64,000 bases of DNA. Origin: Lytechinus pictus (taxonomy: Eukaryota > Echinodermata > Echinoidea > Temnopleuroida > Toxopneustidae). A model generated the notes under the pieces. That model was not told the DNA's origin. It did not search any database and saw only the letters and a list, made by a program, of their open reading frames with translations. Below are positions 46,980 to 58,780 of the stretch, piece after piece. The position numbers were made by a program, and so were the translations under genes. The stretch's first letter is position 1; each line of letters begins with the position of its first letter. The DNA lies in the NCBI RefSeq assembly GCF_037042905.1, contig NC_087247.1, positions 64,379,420 to 64,443,419 of the forward strand, read 5' to 3'.

Positions 46980-49802
46980 GGCTAGTTTCGAGTTTTTACT
47001 TGACCACATGAGGCCATTCAAAATCTCATTTTCGTGTATTTTTTTTTATCCAGCATGAAAGTTGGTCTATAAAAACCCAAATTGAGATTATGTATTTCCA
47101 ATTTGTTTCCCTCATTTTGGTTTGAAACTGGAAAACTGCACTTGTGCTTGTACACAGTGAAAAAATACGTTATTTACAATCTGGTTTACATAAATTAACC
47201 ATTTGTTGTTCTTTGAAAATTTATGGAGAGTTTAAACAAATATCTTTGAAATTCAAACAACAAATGTTCAACGTAGAGCGATTAATAATAAAGCTTGAGA
47301 ATAGCTGTTTACAGATTTAACATTTTGTTTTTTATTTAATCAGGTTGCTTTTGTCTCAATGTGGCCCCTAAAAGCAAAATATATTATTCAAAGACAAAAA
47401 TAAGGAATGAAGGCAATTTTCTTGTATAAAAATGGTAAGTTTCTTAACTAAAAACAAGTTTCGCCCCTCACGGGGCACTTACACTAAAAAGTTAATGTAG
47501 TGTATAGGCCTACATAGTAGCCTCGCATTTTCATTTAGCTACACGCACAGTACATATAAAATTACTAGATACAATATAAAGTTACTGAAGTGACGATACT
47601 AAGCTAAGATTATAATATTAAGAATTGTACATGAACTATTTTACTGTTCAGTTAGTAATTATCTTACATGATTACATCTATATCACTTCGCCTTTAATGT
47701 TCATTTTGGAGTTTAATTTAATATTACTAGTGATAGTCGTATTGTAGGCCTATGTATTTAGAAATGAAAACACATGATGATTCTAAGCGCGCGGTCACTT
47801 CGTTCCCAAGCGCATATAAAGCAAATGAAAATTTACAATAATTGAGATCTCGCTCGCGTCGTTCACGCCCCGGGTTCACGCATATAAATCATGTAAGAAT
47901 CAATGTTTCTGAAAGGATATTGCATGAAATATTTCACGATAAATTTTAACTTTATTTAATTCCCAAGAAAACGCGACTTTCATTATCAATTTTACAGAGT
48001 CCATACTGTTGTTCTAGGGGGTATAACCCCTTTCCGGACTATCTCCTCGCTTACTCACTTCGCTTCCTCGACGAGGATCTCACACTGTAACAAAATGTGC
48101 ACCCTTCATGATTTTGCCCCAAAACGGCCCAAACTTAACTTGTTTCGGCCGTGCATGTGTAAAAGCCCCTTTAAATCCTAGGAATAATAAACTAAACAAA
48201 TATTGGCTGTTTGAAAGGTTTCGAATGCCTTTGCCCTTGGATGTCTCTTATTTAAAACATTAAAAAAAAAATCAAACAATGACTTACCATGCTCGTTGCT
48301 TCTTCATGATTCGATTGGACACATAGCAGTGCAGGGTCTATTTTATGATGACTTGCTCACACACTGTACTCACGATCATTGGACATTCAGATTTATCAAA
48401 ATAATTTCGTTAACTTACAGGAGGATGCCAAAACATTTTCCTCGAATGATATATCGTAGTTTTGTAAAATCCTCCGTTCATTCACGGGAGAGGAACCCCA
48501 TATTCAATCTATATGTTCACTCCTGAAATAAGATGACTTTTTGCACGTTAAACATTATCTATAAAAGTACAATATATTTCAGTAAGGACATAATTATCCT
48601 GAGTCACTCTTTAATATTTGCGGGTACCGTTAATAGCTTTTAATAGCATGATCAAATGAAGAACCGACTACTCATTCACAAAAAAACATTTCCGGCTGAT
48701 CTGTCTACCCGGTTTACCTGGATAAAATCTTAATATCGTACTTTCTGACGAAGTAGAATGAACCCAGAATGAATAAGCAAACATTATGGAAGAGTCGGTT
48801 ATCATTTTTCAAATTCAAAATCATAATTTACTCGTCAGCTCTACGTTCCTGGAACTGTTAATTTTGAGATAAACATGTAGGCCTACTATACTGGGCACAT
48901 GACACTATATACCCCTATATTAAAAGTAAATACCATGGAACTTCATCTGATTATCCTTGGCATCATAATAATGGTGGGTTATACATGCTTGGTTTAAGAC
49001 CACGTGGTATCATTAACTTCCATCGGTTCGAATTCAACCCTAATAGTCCACGTTTTATTTTGTCAAAATATCACTTGATGAACTAATTACGGTGACAACT
49101 CTAATAAAAATGTTATCAAAGCAAAGCCCAAGTACTCCGTACTTATTTGGGTTAGTCAAAAAGGCTGTACCGTCAGGGAGAGAGAGAGAGAGAGGGGGGT
49201 ATCTACATGAAATTTATGTGAGTGAGGCAACAACAAACCGATCACAAAGTTATCTTTATATTGATATTGAAAATCTGGTACATAATGCATAGGTATGAGG
49301 GATACGTGTACAACAGCTGTGTCAACTCTTTATATGTTGTGAAAGAAATGGGGAAAGAGAACAATGGTAGCAGCGGAGACATTCTTTTTCAGCCTCACCA
49401 AGATTTTCGATAAGGGCGATAGCTCTGGGGAAAAATTTGTCGGTTCAACTCTCTCTCCATTATTTCTTTTACGACATATAGAGCAAAGTTTAATAGGCTG
49501 GAAAGAGTTGTTTAATGACTTGGCTGCACATGGGAGTCCCTGAATACTTGAGCACTTTCGGCCATTGAACTCCGGGATTGCACTGCAGTTAATACAGTCA
49601 TAATCTACTTCTAATTCATTCTAAAAGGGATTTTGACAGAGATTCTCTATGGCTGTTTGTAGTCCTGCAAGCTTCAGAGTGTTCCATCGTAGAATTCAGG
49701 TTATTTATATGTAAACTGAAGACTGAACAAGTACAATTTAAACGGGAAATCAAATTGATTCATTTTATTAAAACAAATCTAATAACTTTCTTTATCTTCA
49801 AC
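46980..49802. other. Intergenic, no gene recognised
   Basis: Diverged sequence with scattered GC-rich pieces (ATCTCGCTCGCGTCGTTCAC near 47845, CGCTTACTCACTTCGCTTCC near 48048) that resemble the arrays inside the hAT-like elements, and a (GA)n(G)n run at 49177-49199. No splice-bounded frame stood out. Confidence 0.4.
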
Positions 49803-50185
49803 CGGGTCAAGTCCACACCAGAAAAGTGTCGATTTTAATAAATAGAGAGAGAGAGAGAGAGAGAGAGAAAACTAGCATAAATAACCCTGAACATTTCATC
49901 AAAATCGGAGGTAAAATAAAAAAAAGTTATGGCATTTTAAAGTTTCTCTTATTTTTCACAAAACAGTGATATGCACAACTTAGTGGCATGCAAATGAAAA
50001 AAATTGATGATGTCCTTCACTCACTGTTTATTTGTTTTTTATTGTTAGAATTATACAATATTTCATTTTTTCACAGATTTGACAATAAGGATGAACTTGA
50101 TTGAACCATATAGTATTAAACACTGCTAATTCCACATGTAATTCATGGAGGAATTAATCGTTGTTTCACTTGACAATTTTCCTAA
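49803..50185. mobile_element. MITE family A, copy 6 (right end missing)
   Basis: The left end GGGTCAAGTCCACACCAG and the left two-thirds of the family A body are present. An added (GA)n run at 49845-49868 is inside. Similarity stops after CGTTGTTTCACTTGACAA. Confidence 0.75.
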
Positions 50186-50346
50186 CAAGCTAGCGATAAA
50201 AAATATTAAAAATGAGATAATACAACCACATATATAATTTGCAAAAAAAAACTAAATAAAAAACATATACATGTATTCTAAGCGGCCACTAATGAGGGCC
50301 TTTTTCTATACACCCGTTAAATGGACTCATTATTAATCTTTCTTAA

Positions 50347-51085
50347 AGGGATGGTCCGGGCTGAAAGTATTTATAGTTAAAAAAAAGAGTAGAATTAACT
50401 GAGCAAAATGTTGAAAATTTCATCAAAATCGGATAACAAATAACAAAGTTATTGAGTTTTAAAGTTTAGCAATATTTTGTGATAACAGTCGTCATGAATA
50501 TTCATTAGGTGGGCTGATGATGTCACATCTCCACTTGTTCTTTTGTATTTTATTATATGAAAATGGGTTTATTCAAATTTTTTTCCTCCAAGAACTAGAA
50601 AAATTGGATTGACATCTGATTTAGTGCATTAGACATTTATTGCTGCAACTTATTTCATTATAAGGAGACATATTATTCACACAAGTATGAAATAATGAAA
50701 AAATGTGATTTTATGTAATAACATAAGAAAACGGAAAGTGGAGATGTGACATCATCAGCCCACCAGTCAGGGGCCGCGGAACGGTTTTCAAAGTGGGGGG
50801 GGGGGGGGGCTGACCATGCTAAAAATCACAATCATATGGTCATTTTTACGTTTTTGTACACGGTTTTGGAAAAAAGTGGGGGGCTGAAGCCCCCCCAGCC
50901 CCCCCGGTTCCGCGGCCCCTGCACCTAATTAATATTCATGACGACTGTTTTCACAAAATATTGCTAAACTTTAAACGTCAATAACTTTATTATTTGTTAT
51001 CAGATTTTGATGAAATTTTCGGCATTTTGCTCAGTGAATTCTACTGTATGTATTAAGATATAAATATTTCAGCCCGGACCATCCC
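50347..51085. mobile_element. MITE family B, copy 2, with nested element
   Basis: TTAA at 50343-50346 and 51086-51089. Ends AGGGATGGTCCGGGCTGAAA and its complement. Without the nested insertion it would be about 570 bp and nearly palindromic throughout. A fragment of the same family (GAGGTACTCCGGGCTGAAAA) follows at 51095-51184. Confidence 0.85.
50765..50931. mobile_element. Small TIR element nested in family B MITE
   Basis: Inverted ends CAGGGGCCGCGGAAC and GTTCCGCGGCCCCTG. CACC flanks both sides (50761-50764, 50932-50935), and removing it restores the inverse of the host arm (GCCCACCTAAT). G and C runs of 10 or more lie inside. The duplication might be longer if the left AGT is host sequence. 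Confidence 0.75.
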
Positions 51086-51717
51086 TTAATTTAAAGAGGT
51101 ACTCCGGGCTGAAAATGAAAGAGTAAGAATCATTGAGCAAAATGCTGAGAATTAAATAAAAATCTGATAACAAATAACAAAGCAAGAAGGGAAATTTCAT
51201 AGATACGTTTGAAAGATAGGAGTGTGGGGAATGTTTAAGTTCATCAGATAAATTTCATCATATGTGTTTAGAATCATAGAATAATATATTTTAGTATTTT
51301 CATATATCCAAAACAGTATCAATATGTTATGTTTGTTTTGTAATGAAAAATGTATTATACAAATGATATGAATGCAGAATAAAAACAATAAATCAAATCA
51401 ATCATATAAAATAAAGATTAAAAAATCATATTTTTGGCACGACACAATAGTGTTAAGAGAAAATGTGTATTTGATATTTCGAATGAAGAGATAATTAGCC
51501 TGTGTGGTTGAAACGACCGGTGAGTGATTTATTTTGTACAAATGTATGATTTAATTTTGAGCACGGAAACCTGGAGTATCTTCACAGTTTGGTAGCACCA
51601 CTAAAACCTTTTAGCATGGATATGAATATTTTGCAAATAGTCAAATAAATATTTTCACTTTGTGTTTCCCCAGAATCAGATTGGCTCAGCGTACAAGCAA
51701 GAATGCTACACTTGTAC

Positions 51718-51984
51718 ACAAACAGCCTATACATACATAATCATACTTTAATTTACTAAACCACAATATAATTACGTCTGTGAATGTTTTTATATTCCTG
51801 TTCACAAACAGCTTATACGTAGGCATAATCATAATTTAATTTACTAAACCACAATATTATTACGTCTGTGAGTGTCTTTACATTCCTTATTCCGTCTGTG
51901 AATGTCTTTATATTCCTTATTCCGTCTGTGAATGTCTTTATATTCCTTATTCCGTCTGTGAATGTCTTTATATTCTTTATTCCG
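51718..51984. repeat. Two-level tandem repeat (about 86 bp and 30 bp)
   Basis: A stretch with AATTTACTAAACCACAATAT is duplicated about 80-90 bp apart (51752, 51838). It runs into four 30-bp units (TCCGTCTGTGAATGTCTTTA then TATTCCTTAT) at about 51861-51980. The 30-bp period, a multiple of three, keeps a frame open by chance. Confidence 0.9.
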
Positions 51985-52630
51985 AATGATTTTATGGACT
52001 ATCTTACTCCTCATCACCATGAATTGTTGTCTACACTCAAATGGCAAACAGTGGAGGAACATATCAAATATCAATGTTGTGTTTTTGCTTTCAAAATACA
52101 AAACGGTTTAGCACTAGCCTATCTGGAACCACTTATCTGCAAATGTAATGTAAAGCATAAAACTCGATATTCTGAACAATGTTCCCTTCAAATACCCTGT
52201 CCAAGGATGGTTTATAAAAAAAAATATTTTGAATATGTTGCTGCCGTCTTATTCAACTCGCTCATTTGTGATGTACAAAGAATGCACGTCCCTCCATGCA
52301 TTAAAAATCACTGTAAATCATTAAAATTCTGACTGTCATAACTGAATAACTTGATGCAATGATCCCATGATGATGATACTTGTTGATTCACTCTACATGT
52401 ATATGTATATCATGTATTCTGTTTGTACTTCACCATTACGTTACATTATTACATACACTAATTGCTATTGATGTTGAGATATTTGTTAAACTGCAGGGCG
52501 CCTTTGGAAAGCAGTTTTGCATATCTGAACAGGCCTACCCTGCAGTATAATATAAAGAAAATAAATGAATAAATAAATAAATAGATAGATAAATGTATGA
52601 ATTAATAAATAAATAAATTAAATAAATAAA
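51985..52630 (+). mobile_element. 5'-truncated non-LTR retrotransposon (LINE) 3' end
   Basis: From about 51985 to a stop at 52332 the frame reads like the C-terminus of a CR1/L2-type reverse transcriptase ORF. It has ELLSTLKWQTVEEHIKYQCC (the usual LxWLPVExRIxFK), then VFAFKIQNGLALAYLEPLI (xxFKxLNGLAPxYLxxL), CPRMVYKKKYFEYVAAVLFN (the Sxxxxxxxxfsxxapxlwn region) and a closing helix. A 3' UTR of about 230 bp and an (AATA)n tail to about 52630 follow, as expected for a LINE end. Reverse transcriptase and endonuclease domains are absent, so it is dead. Confidence 0.75.
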
Positions 52631-52876
52631 GTTTCTTTTAGATAATGGAGGCATCATTGGAAATAATAAACGCCTTATCTTCATGACGTCCTCTTTCATT
52701 GCCGGCTGTGATAGAATGTTTTTATAACTCTATATACAACACAATGATTAATATTTTGTTTTTCGAAGCACGTACGCTTTAACACTAAACTTACGTTGAC
52801 TTTAAAAATTCGTTTCGTGTTTCGCTTCGTTTTGTACTCAATTGCTAGTGTACAATTAGATTTGGTCGTCTTCGCA

Positions 52877-53062
52877 AACGAATCATCATCATCATCATCA
52901 TCAGGGTGTCGATCCGGGGGGGGGGGGGGTATCCCCCAAAATTTCAGGTGGGGATGGCCTGTGTTATCATCCCCCAATAATTCATTATATAATTATTATT
53001 ATTATCATCATCATCATCTTTATCATTATTATTATCATAATAATAATAATTATCATCGTGAT
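52877..53062. repeat. Simple repeats (ATC)n, (G)n, (ATT)n
   Basis: ATC repeats at 52882-52901, a G run at 52916-52929 and mixed ATT/ATC repeats to 53062. No gene. Confidence 0.9.
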
Positions 53063-53099
53063 GGTAGCGATTCATAATAATTATACTAGTAAATGAGAG

Positions 53100-54198
53100 C
53101 TCATGCATTCATGGGTATTGATCACGTATATCTCCCCATTTTAGGCAGGGGAATTGCGCGTGTTATCAATGGTAACACTTATTGTCGTATATACGCATGG
53201 TGATCATAAAAAAAAATCCAGGATGAAATAGAATAATATGTCAATATTTTTATAAATGATATTATCTTGTTTTTTAATTTACCTCTCTCCACTACCAGCG
53301 CTTCGGGGTGTGCCCCGTTTATTTTACCATTCTTATGAATGTCACTTTATTTTTTTCAGTATTCTTTATCCCGACTTATGATGTGAAATAAATGGAGAAC
53401 GTATAAAAGAAAAGAGAATTGAAATTTAAAAGGGTAATTTTTCAGTTCAATGAAAAAAAAAACAGCTCGCGCTCGTACAGATGTAGGGCATAGGGACATA
53501 GAAGAAAAAAAGGTGAATTTGAAATATATTCTATTAAGGTATTATTTCAAAACCTGTTCTAAAAAAAATAGACTTTTTAATTAAAAGGTCAAAATTTGTG
53601 CTCGGTCGCTCGCATTTTTTTTAAAACGAATTTTGCCTATTACGTCCTTACGTCATGTCTGGCTTTCTAAAAATGTAGAGTCATTATTACGCAACTGCCC
53701 TCACAAACTAACAAAAGATCCATCACAGAGAACAAAAGTCGGGTCAGTAATCCCACGGCCGTACGCAGCAGATGGGGGGGGGGGGGCAGTTACTCACACA
53801 CACAAAATAAAATTTTTACTAAAAAAATTCATAAAATTAACCATAGGTGTGCATGAAATACCTCAATTTTACTTTAGAAAATGCAAAAGCGCCCTAATGG
53901 CAAGCTCGGCTCCCTCGCTTTAGAGTTTCATCGAAAATGTTTGCGTGTCTTACCCCCCCCCCCCGAAAAAATTATGATGACGACCATGGTCATCATCCCA
54001 ACCATGAACACTGACCGACACCCATGATCAGATTCTCGGAGCTTCAGCGACATGACTATTTTGGATTCATGAACAATAATTTTCTTATATCATGCGTTAG
54101 ATTATGAAGATTATTAGATAAAAATGTTATCTTTTTTTTTAATGAAAGTTTTCACAGCTTTTGAAAGTGTTTATGCAGACACTATACGTGACATATTT
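53100..54198. other. Intergenic, 3' side of gene 3
   Basis: Contains a short AGCTCGCGCTCGTACAG piece and GGTCGCTCGCATTTTTTTTA near 53600, which again resemble the hAT-borne arrays, plus G and C runs near 53775 and 53955. ATTAAA on the minus strand near 54139 could end the gene 3 transcript. Confidence 0.4.
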
Positions 54199-55902
54199 TC
54201 AATGAAATTTGATTGGCCACGTGAAATCTGTTTTGCATGAATTAGTCCACCAATCTGTCCAATCAGGAAACATTGGTTGATGATATTTTCCTTCCATCAT
54301 GTCCATCTCATCATTAAGTAGTCTTGATACGATATGGTGACATATCTGCTCTGGTTCCCAAAGATACATCTCTGTAGACAATTTCACCCAACCAAATTTC
54401 TTCCACTCAAAATACATGTTATAAAGTGTATCGTTTTTACTCACATTAAGCAGGTATGCTGCCAATTCTTTGACAGATTTAAAGTCTTCGACATGAATGA
54501 AGGAATTTGGCGGGAGAATGCGTTCATAGTCCTCTCTTGGAGCCCCAAAAACGACGGGTACGACGTGATTGAGAAGGGCGTTCCTCCATACCTTTTCTGT
54601 GATGTAGTCTCGACATGCTGTGTTCTCTAAGGCCAGGTAAAACTTGTGTTTTCCAATGGTTTGCATGCATCTTTCATCTTTCGGGCAAGGTTCTGATCCA
54701 CAAATACCATATGTGCTAACTGGAATGAAACTAGACAGTGCTTTGACAAAACCATTGCGATCCCATGATAGACAGTCACAGTTTGATGCCATCCAAGCAA
54801 CCAGTTCGGTTTTATTTTCAGCCCAGTTTCTTCTTTCCTTTATCTCCGGGTAATCTGTATAGTAACGACCGAATCCACCATAGATATGGGATTCCCTTAC
54901 CCTATATGACATGATGAGATCATAACTATTGTTATAGAATTTATGTGGTGGAACAATGCCTTTATTCGTGTGAATTGGACTCTCGTGAGAGTAGAAAACC
55001 CACTTCTGTCCTTTTGGTTTATAACGATGCAATTTTTCCCAGTCCAATGTAGTCGTATGGTAAAGAATCAGTGCATCGCTGTTGTTAAGGGTATCATATT
55101 CAGTATTAAACACGAGACGGAGTCCACACGGTTGACCATGACATGGGAAATCTCCAACGCGGTTTGAATAGCTGATATTTCCATTGTTAGTCCATATATG
55201 AACTTGTTTATAACACAGTCCAGTCTTCAAAGACAAGTTTTGGGTTGCTATAAAACTCGGATAGGTTGAGGTTGATTTCGATGAGTTTTGTACAGAAGAA
55301 TTATAGTAGGTGTTGGGCTTATAATAACCTGTGAATATAGGACTTACAGGTTGTTTAGTGTTTAGGGCATATTTGCCTCTATTACCATGATAACGATTGC
55401 TAAACTGTTTTATCTGAACTTTGTGAGAGGTACTTTGTGAGGTAGCCAGGGGGGCATCGTTGCTTGACTTTCTTTGAGGGGGTTTGGTAGCACCATCAAG
55501 GATGTTCCGGTTTCCATCTTTAACACGACCATCACTTGATTGTGTTATGTTTCTTAGCTTCGTCACATTTGTGTTTGTGCTGCTAACTGTCTGATGAAGA
55601 TCGCTTATTTCTTCAATGTCTTTTGATTGTGTAATATGAGCAACACTTCCATTGTCATCCAGGATGTCTTGCTGATGATAGACGGACTGTTTCCCGTCTA
55701 AGGCTGTGGATAATGTCACTTGATTCCATTCTCCAGTTGATAAACTTACAATACTTGGCGAATTACAAATGATACTAAAACTTTTTTGGATCATACATCG
55801 TAACATCACACAAAAAATTAGAAAGAAAAGCATGAGATAAACACGATAACGTGTGATTAGCCTTGGACATCGGATCCCACTGATCTTCACTATCGAAGAC
55901 AT
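54199..55902 (-). CDS. Alpha-1,3-fucosyltransferase, GT10 family
   Basis: A 567-residue type II Golgi enzyme predicted to transfer fucose from GDP-fucose to GlcNAc in N-glycans or Lewis-type glycans. A short basic cytosolic N-terminus precedes a transmembrane anchor at about 20-36 (RVYLMLFFLIFCVML). A long Ser/Thr/Asn-rich stem (about 40-230) has several N-glycosylation sequons. The GT10 N-terminal domain holds FYSHESP (304-310). The catalytic domain contains VAWMASNCD, FYLALENTACRDYITEKVWR (421-440, the GDP-fucose signature), NALLNHVVPVVFGAP and NSFIHVEDF. The length exceeds typical vertebrate FUTs (about 360-530) because of the stem. On the minus strand TTGAAATTACAG is a splice acceptor right before ATG 55902-55900, so the 25 in-frame codons upstream are taken as intron. 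A candidate 5' exon ends ATG|GTATGT at 56297, which would place an extra in-frame Met before this one. The exact acceptor sugar cannot be told. Confidence 0.93.
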   Translation of the reverse strand: MSSIVKISGIRCPRLITRYRVYLMLFFLIFCVMLRCMIQKSFSIICNSPSIVSLSTGEWNQVTLSTALDGKQSVYHQQDILDDNGSVAHITQSKDIEEISDLHQTVSSTNTNVTKLRNITQSSDGRVKDGNRNILDGATKPPQRKSSNDAPLATSQSTSHKVQIKQFSNRYHGNRGKYALNTKQPVSPIFTGYYKPNTYYNSSVQNSSKSTSTYPSFIATQNLSLKTGLCYKQVHIWTNNGNISYSNRVGDFPCHGQPCGLRLVFNTEYDTLNNSDALILYHTTTLDWEKLHRYKPKGQKWVFYSHESPIHTNKGIVPPHKFYNNSYDLIMSYRVRESHIYGGFGRYYTDYPEIKERRNWAENKTELVAWMASNCDCLSWDRNGFVKALSSFIPVSTYGICGSEPCPKDERCMQTIGKHKFYLALENTACRDYITEKVWRNALLNHVVPVVFGAPREDYERILPPNSFIHVEDFKSVKELAAYLLNVSKNDTLYNMYFEWKKFGWVKLSTEMYLWEPEQICHHIVSRLLNDEMDMMEGKYHQPMFPDWTDWWTNSCKTDFTWPIKFH

Positions 55903-56203
55903 CTGTAATTTCAAAATGAAGAAATAAAGAAAATAATGAATGAAGATTTTGTGTTCGTTAGTGACGGCTTGTGTCATTATAGGTCTTAGCTATAAACTTC
56001 TCCCCAAATGGATTTTCATTTAAGATTAAATCAATCGTCTGCATGGTTAAATCATATCTTACGAATATAAGCTGTTTCCCTCACCGGCCGGAAAGTACAT
56101 CGGACATTCAACCACAATCCATCGATCCTCTTCGATCAATCGAATATAAATAGTTTTAATACCACTTTTCATCTAATATGTAGAACCGATCCTACATCGG
56201 AGG

Positions 56204-56297
56204 AAAACACTGTTAATTTCTACATCAGTATGCAAATTAGTACAAATCAACAGAATAAAAATGTAATTAAAGATAGATTTATTAAAACAGACATACC
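56204..56297 (-). other. Candidate donor/5' exon boundary of gene 3
   Basis: On the minus strand AAAATAATG|GTATGT has a good donor at 56297/56296. With the acceptor at 55903-55904 it would define a 394-bp intron. The exon would lie to the right of 56297; its 5' end and the promoter are not resolved. Confidence 0.3.
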
Positions 56298-56519
56298 ATT
56301 ATTTTGGACGAAGGAAATAATTCGACTGGAATCTTCCTGATTGCACTGGTCTTGAGGAAGTATAATCTTAAAATGAGAAGTTCTGCCTATTCTAAAAATG
56401 CAACAATAATCAATTTGGCAGACTCTCAGACCAATGATTTTGTCATTACCAATTCCACAACCTCTAACATTTTGGCTGGGTACGTCATAAACAACGCTGA
56501 AGGACGTAGGTTTTAATAA

Positions 56520-57852
56520 GAGACAAAGGAAATTAAATTATGTAATTGATACAAGGCAAATGGTCAGCTGCCAGCGCTCTGTTTATAAAAGGATTAGCGG
56601 CGACGGTCTCTGTGTCAAAGGAGGGGATTCGTTGAATGTCCATTCGTAATATAGGTCCATGGTCAGAGCGAATGTTCTGGATCGAATCCAGCATTGTCTA
56701 TAATGGGGGAGGGGGTTCATACACATGATCGCTGAAGGGTACTAGTCCTATAAATACTAATATTTTTACAAACAATTCTAGGTATCTTATCTTATAAATC
56801 CTATGATAAAGAAAAATATCTTCTTGAAAACATGGAATTTGATTAAATACGTATTGTGAATGTTTTAAAAGAGGACGGATCTTTTCTTTCTTATTTTGAA
56901 AATCAGCGTTACTTTGATATATTAATCAACTTCATTCAGTATTTCGGTGTAATTCTATTCGTTTAGGTTTGAAGAATATAAGACGAAGGATTTTATTCCA
57001 ATCTGATTACAGAGCCTTATATTGAAAAGCAAAACTGGATATTCACATTTTATTAAACACAAAATAAAAAATGTAAGTCTAACAAAACTGCAAAATAGAA
57101 ATTGAGAATGACCGATCTAGCTCGTATTGCATAATTCCTTTTCAATCGACATTAGATACAAATAATTATCAGGTGGTTAATAAAAGCCCTTAACAGAATT
57201 ATGAAAGATGCATTGTATAGATTTGGTAGAGCAGCAGATACAATAATAAGATAGATGAAAATATTTTACATGTTCATTGCTTTTGCCGTTTTTCTAACAT
57301 TTTTTCTTTCAGTTTAAGGGGGGGGGGGGGGTAGGGGTCAGTGGCTATACGAGTTTAAAATTGCCATATCAAATGCCATCACGCGTATATCAATCACTAC
57401 CATCGTCACACCTGAACTGAAAGGGGGAAAATCAGGGTAACCAGATTTGTCCAAAATGGAACAATACGATGTCATACGGGACATTATGATACTTATTTAG
57501 AATTTAACCTACCTGACGGAGCAGCTGCCCCTATTTCAGAGTAATTTGCTCTGATGAGCGGAAGTCGGAAAGAAGTATGTCTGTGTTCATTTTTTTTCTA
57601 TGTTATGCTCTTATCTGTGCTTATGTTTAATTCATTTTAAAAATAATGTAATTCCAGTGCATTTAGTCATTTACCTATCTGCTTGTTAAACACATAAACA
57701 ATGCATTGAATGAAATGTAGAAGAGAACAGCTAAGTTATCGCTGATGAAAAAAACTAATAAGTTTTCAAATGAAATACTAGGGTTTATCGTAAAAACCTG
57801 ATGTCACAAACAGAAAAAAATATTTTTTTGGCGATAGACTAAGCGTTTGAAG
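56520..57852. other. Intergenic, nothing recognised
   Basis: AT-rich with a G run at 57317-57331. No frame, terminal repeat or RNA gene stood out. It may include the promoter of gene 3. Confidence 0.4.
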
Positions 57853-58406
57853 CCCGGGGGGCCACTTCCATTGACGAGTGGATACCATGCGCGACCATGG
57901 GGTCTCGAAAAGCACCCTAAACACGTAATTTCCATATTCTTAAAATGCACCCCTTAACAAGTATTGGCGTGTGAAACCCTACCCTTAACGAGTATTGGGA
58001 ACAAAACGATACTCTTGGCAAATATTCCCTGAAATGAGCCCCTAAACAAGTACAGGAATATTTTATTGTTATATGTCACGGGTCCTTCGGTTGTCGGTTT
58101 TCATTTGGTTTATAGTACGACCCCACCTCCCACACCTCGCGCAAATCGGACCGTAACACGTAGGGTTGGGGCAAAAAGGACATCCTTTATAAAACATTTT
58201 AATTTTGTTTTATCATCCCCGCAAATTTGACCCTAAACACGTAACTTTCCTAGCGAAATAGATACCCTTTTTTCATTATTTTTGTGTTTTTGACACCCTT
58301 ATCACGTTACGTACGTAACGTGCCCTATCTTAAAAAAGACATCCTTTTTACGTGCTTTTTTGGTCGCGCATGGTATCCACTCGTCAATGTAAGTGGCCCC
58401 CCCGGG
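57853..58406. mobile_element. hAT-like non-autonomous element with ~45-bp TIRs
   Basis: Both ends read CCCGGGGGGCCACTTCCATT-like sequence inward, continuing GACGAGTGGATACCATGCGC (the right end is its complement with few mismatches). The 8-bp GTTTGAAG lies at 57845-57852 and 58407-58414. Inner repeats ACCCTWAACACGTAA and its inverse recur. No transposase. Confidence 0.85.
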
Positions 58407-58780
58407 GTTTGAAGTGATAAACTTAGTTTATCAACAAGGTTTTTGGCCCTTTAGTGACAAGGGCGCGCCATAAGCGATGGAATCTTATTTTTTCTATGTA
58501 GCTGCATAAAAATCAAATATGAAGGCAGAAACATCTATGCTGGCAAAACTGAATTTATTCTCACACACAGTTTGTAATTGCATACATAGACAAAGGAATA
58601 GACATGAAGATACACAGAGAAAGCTGGAATGTCAGTCAATTTGGTATAAAATTTTAACAAATAAACCAAACAACAAATCTAATAAGGGTTTAGTAGTAAA
58701 TTAAGAGAATCACATTTTAACATAATTCATGGACATTTATGTGATTTCCCTGAGGATCATTATGACTCAATAAAATATCA

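Noticed and set aside
51868..52332. 154-residue frame as a host gene
   Set aside because: The first third is translated 30-bp tandem repeat. The rest matches the pattern of a LINE reverse transcriptase C-terminus followed by an (AATA)n tail.
55903..55977. Longer N-terminus of the fucosyltransferase (25 extra residues)
   Set aside because: A good splice acceptor sits directly before the downstream Met, and the extra residues would add a second hydrophobic stretch not usual for type II GT10 enzymes.
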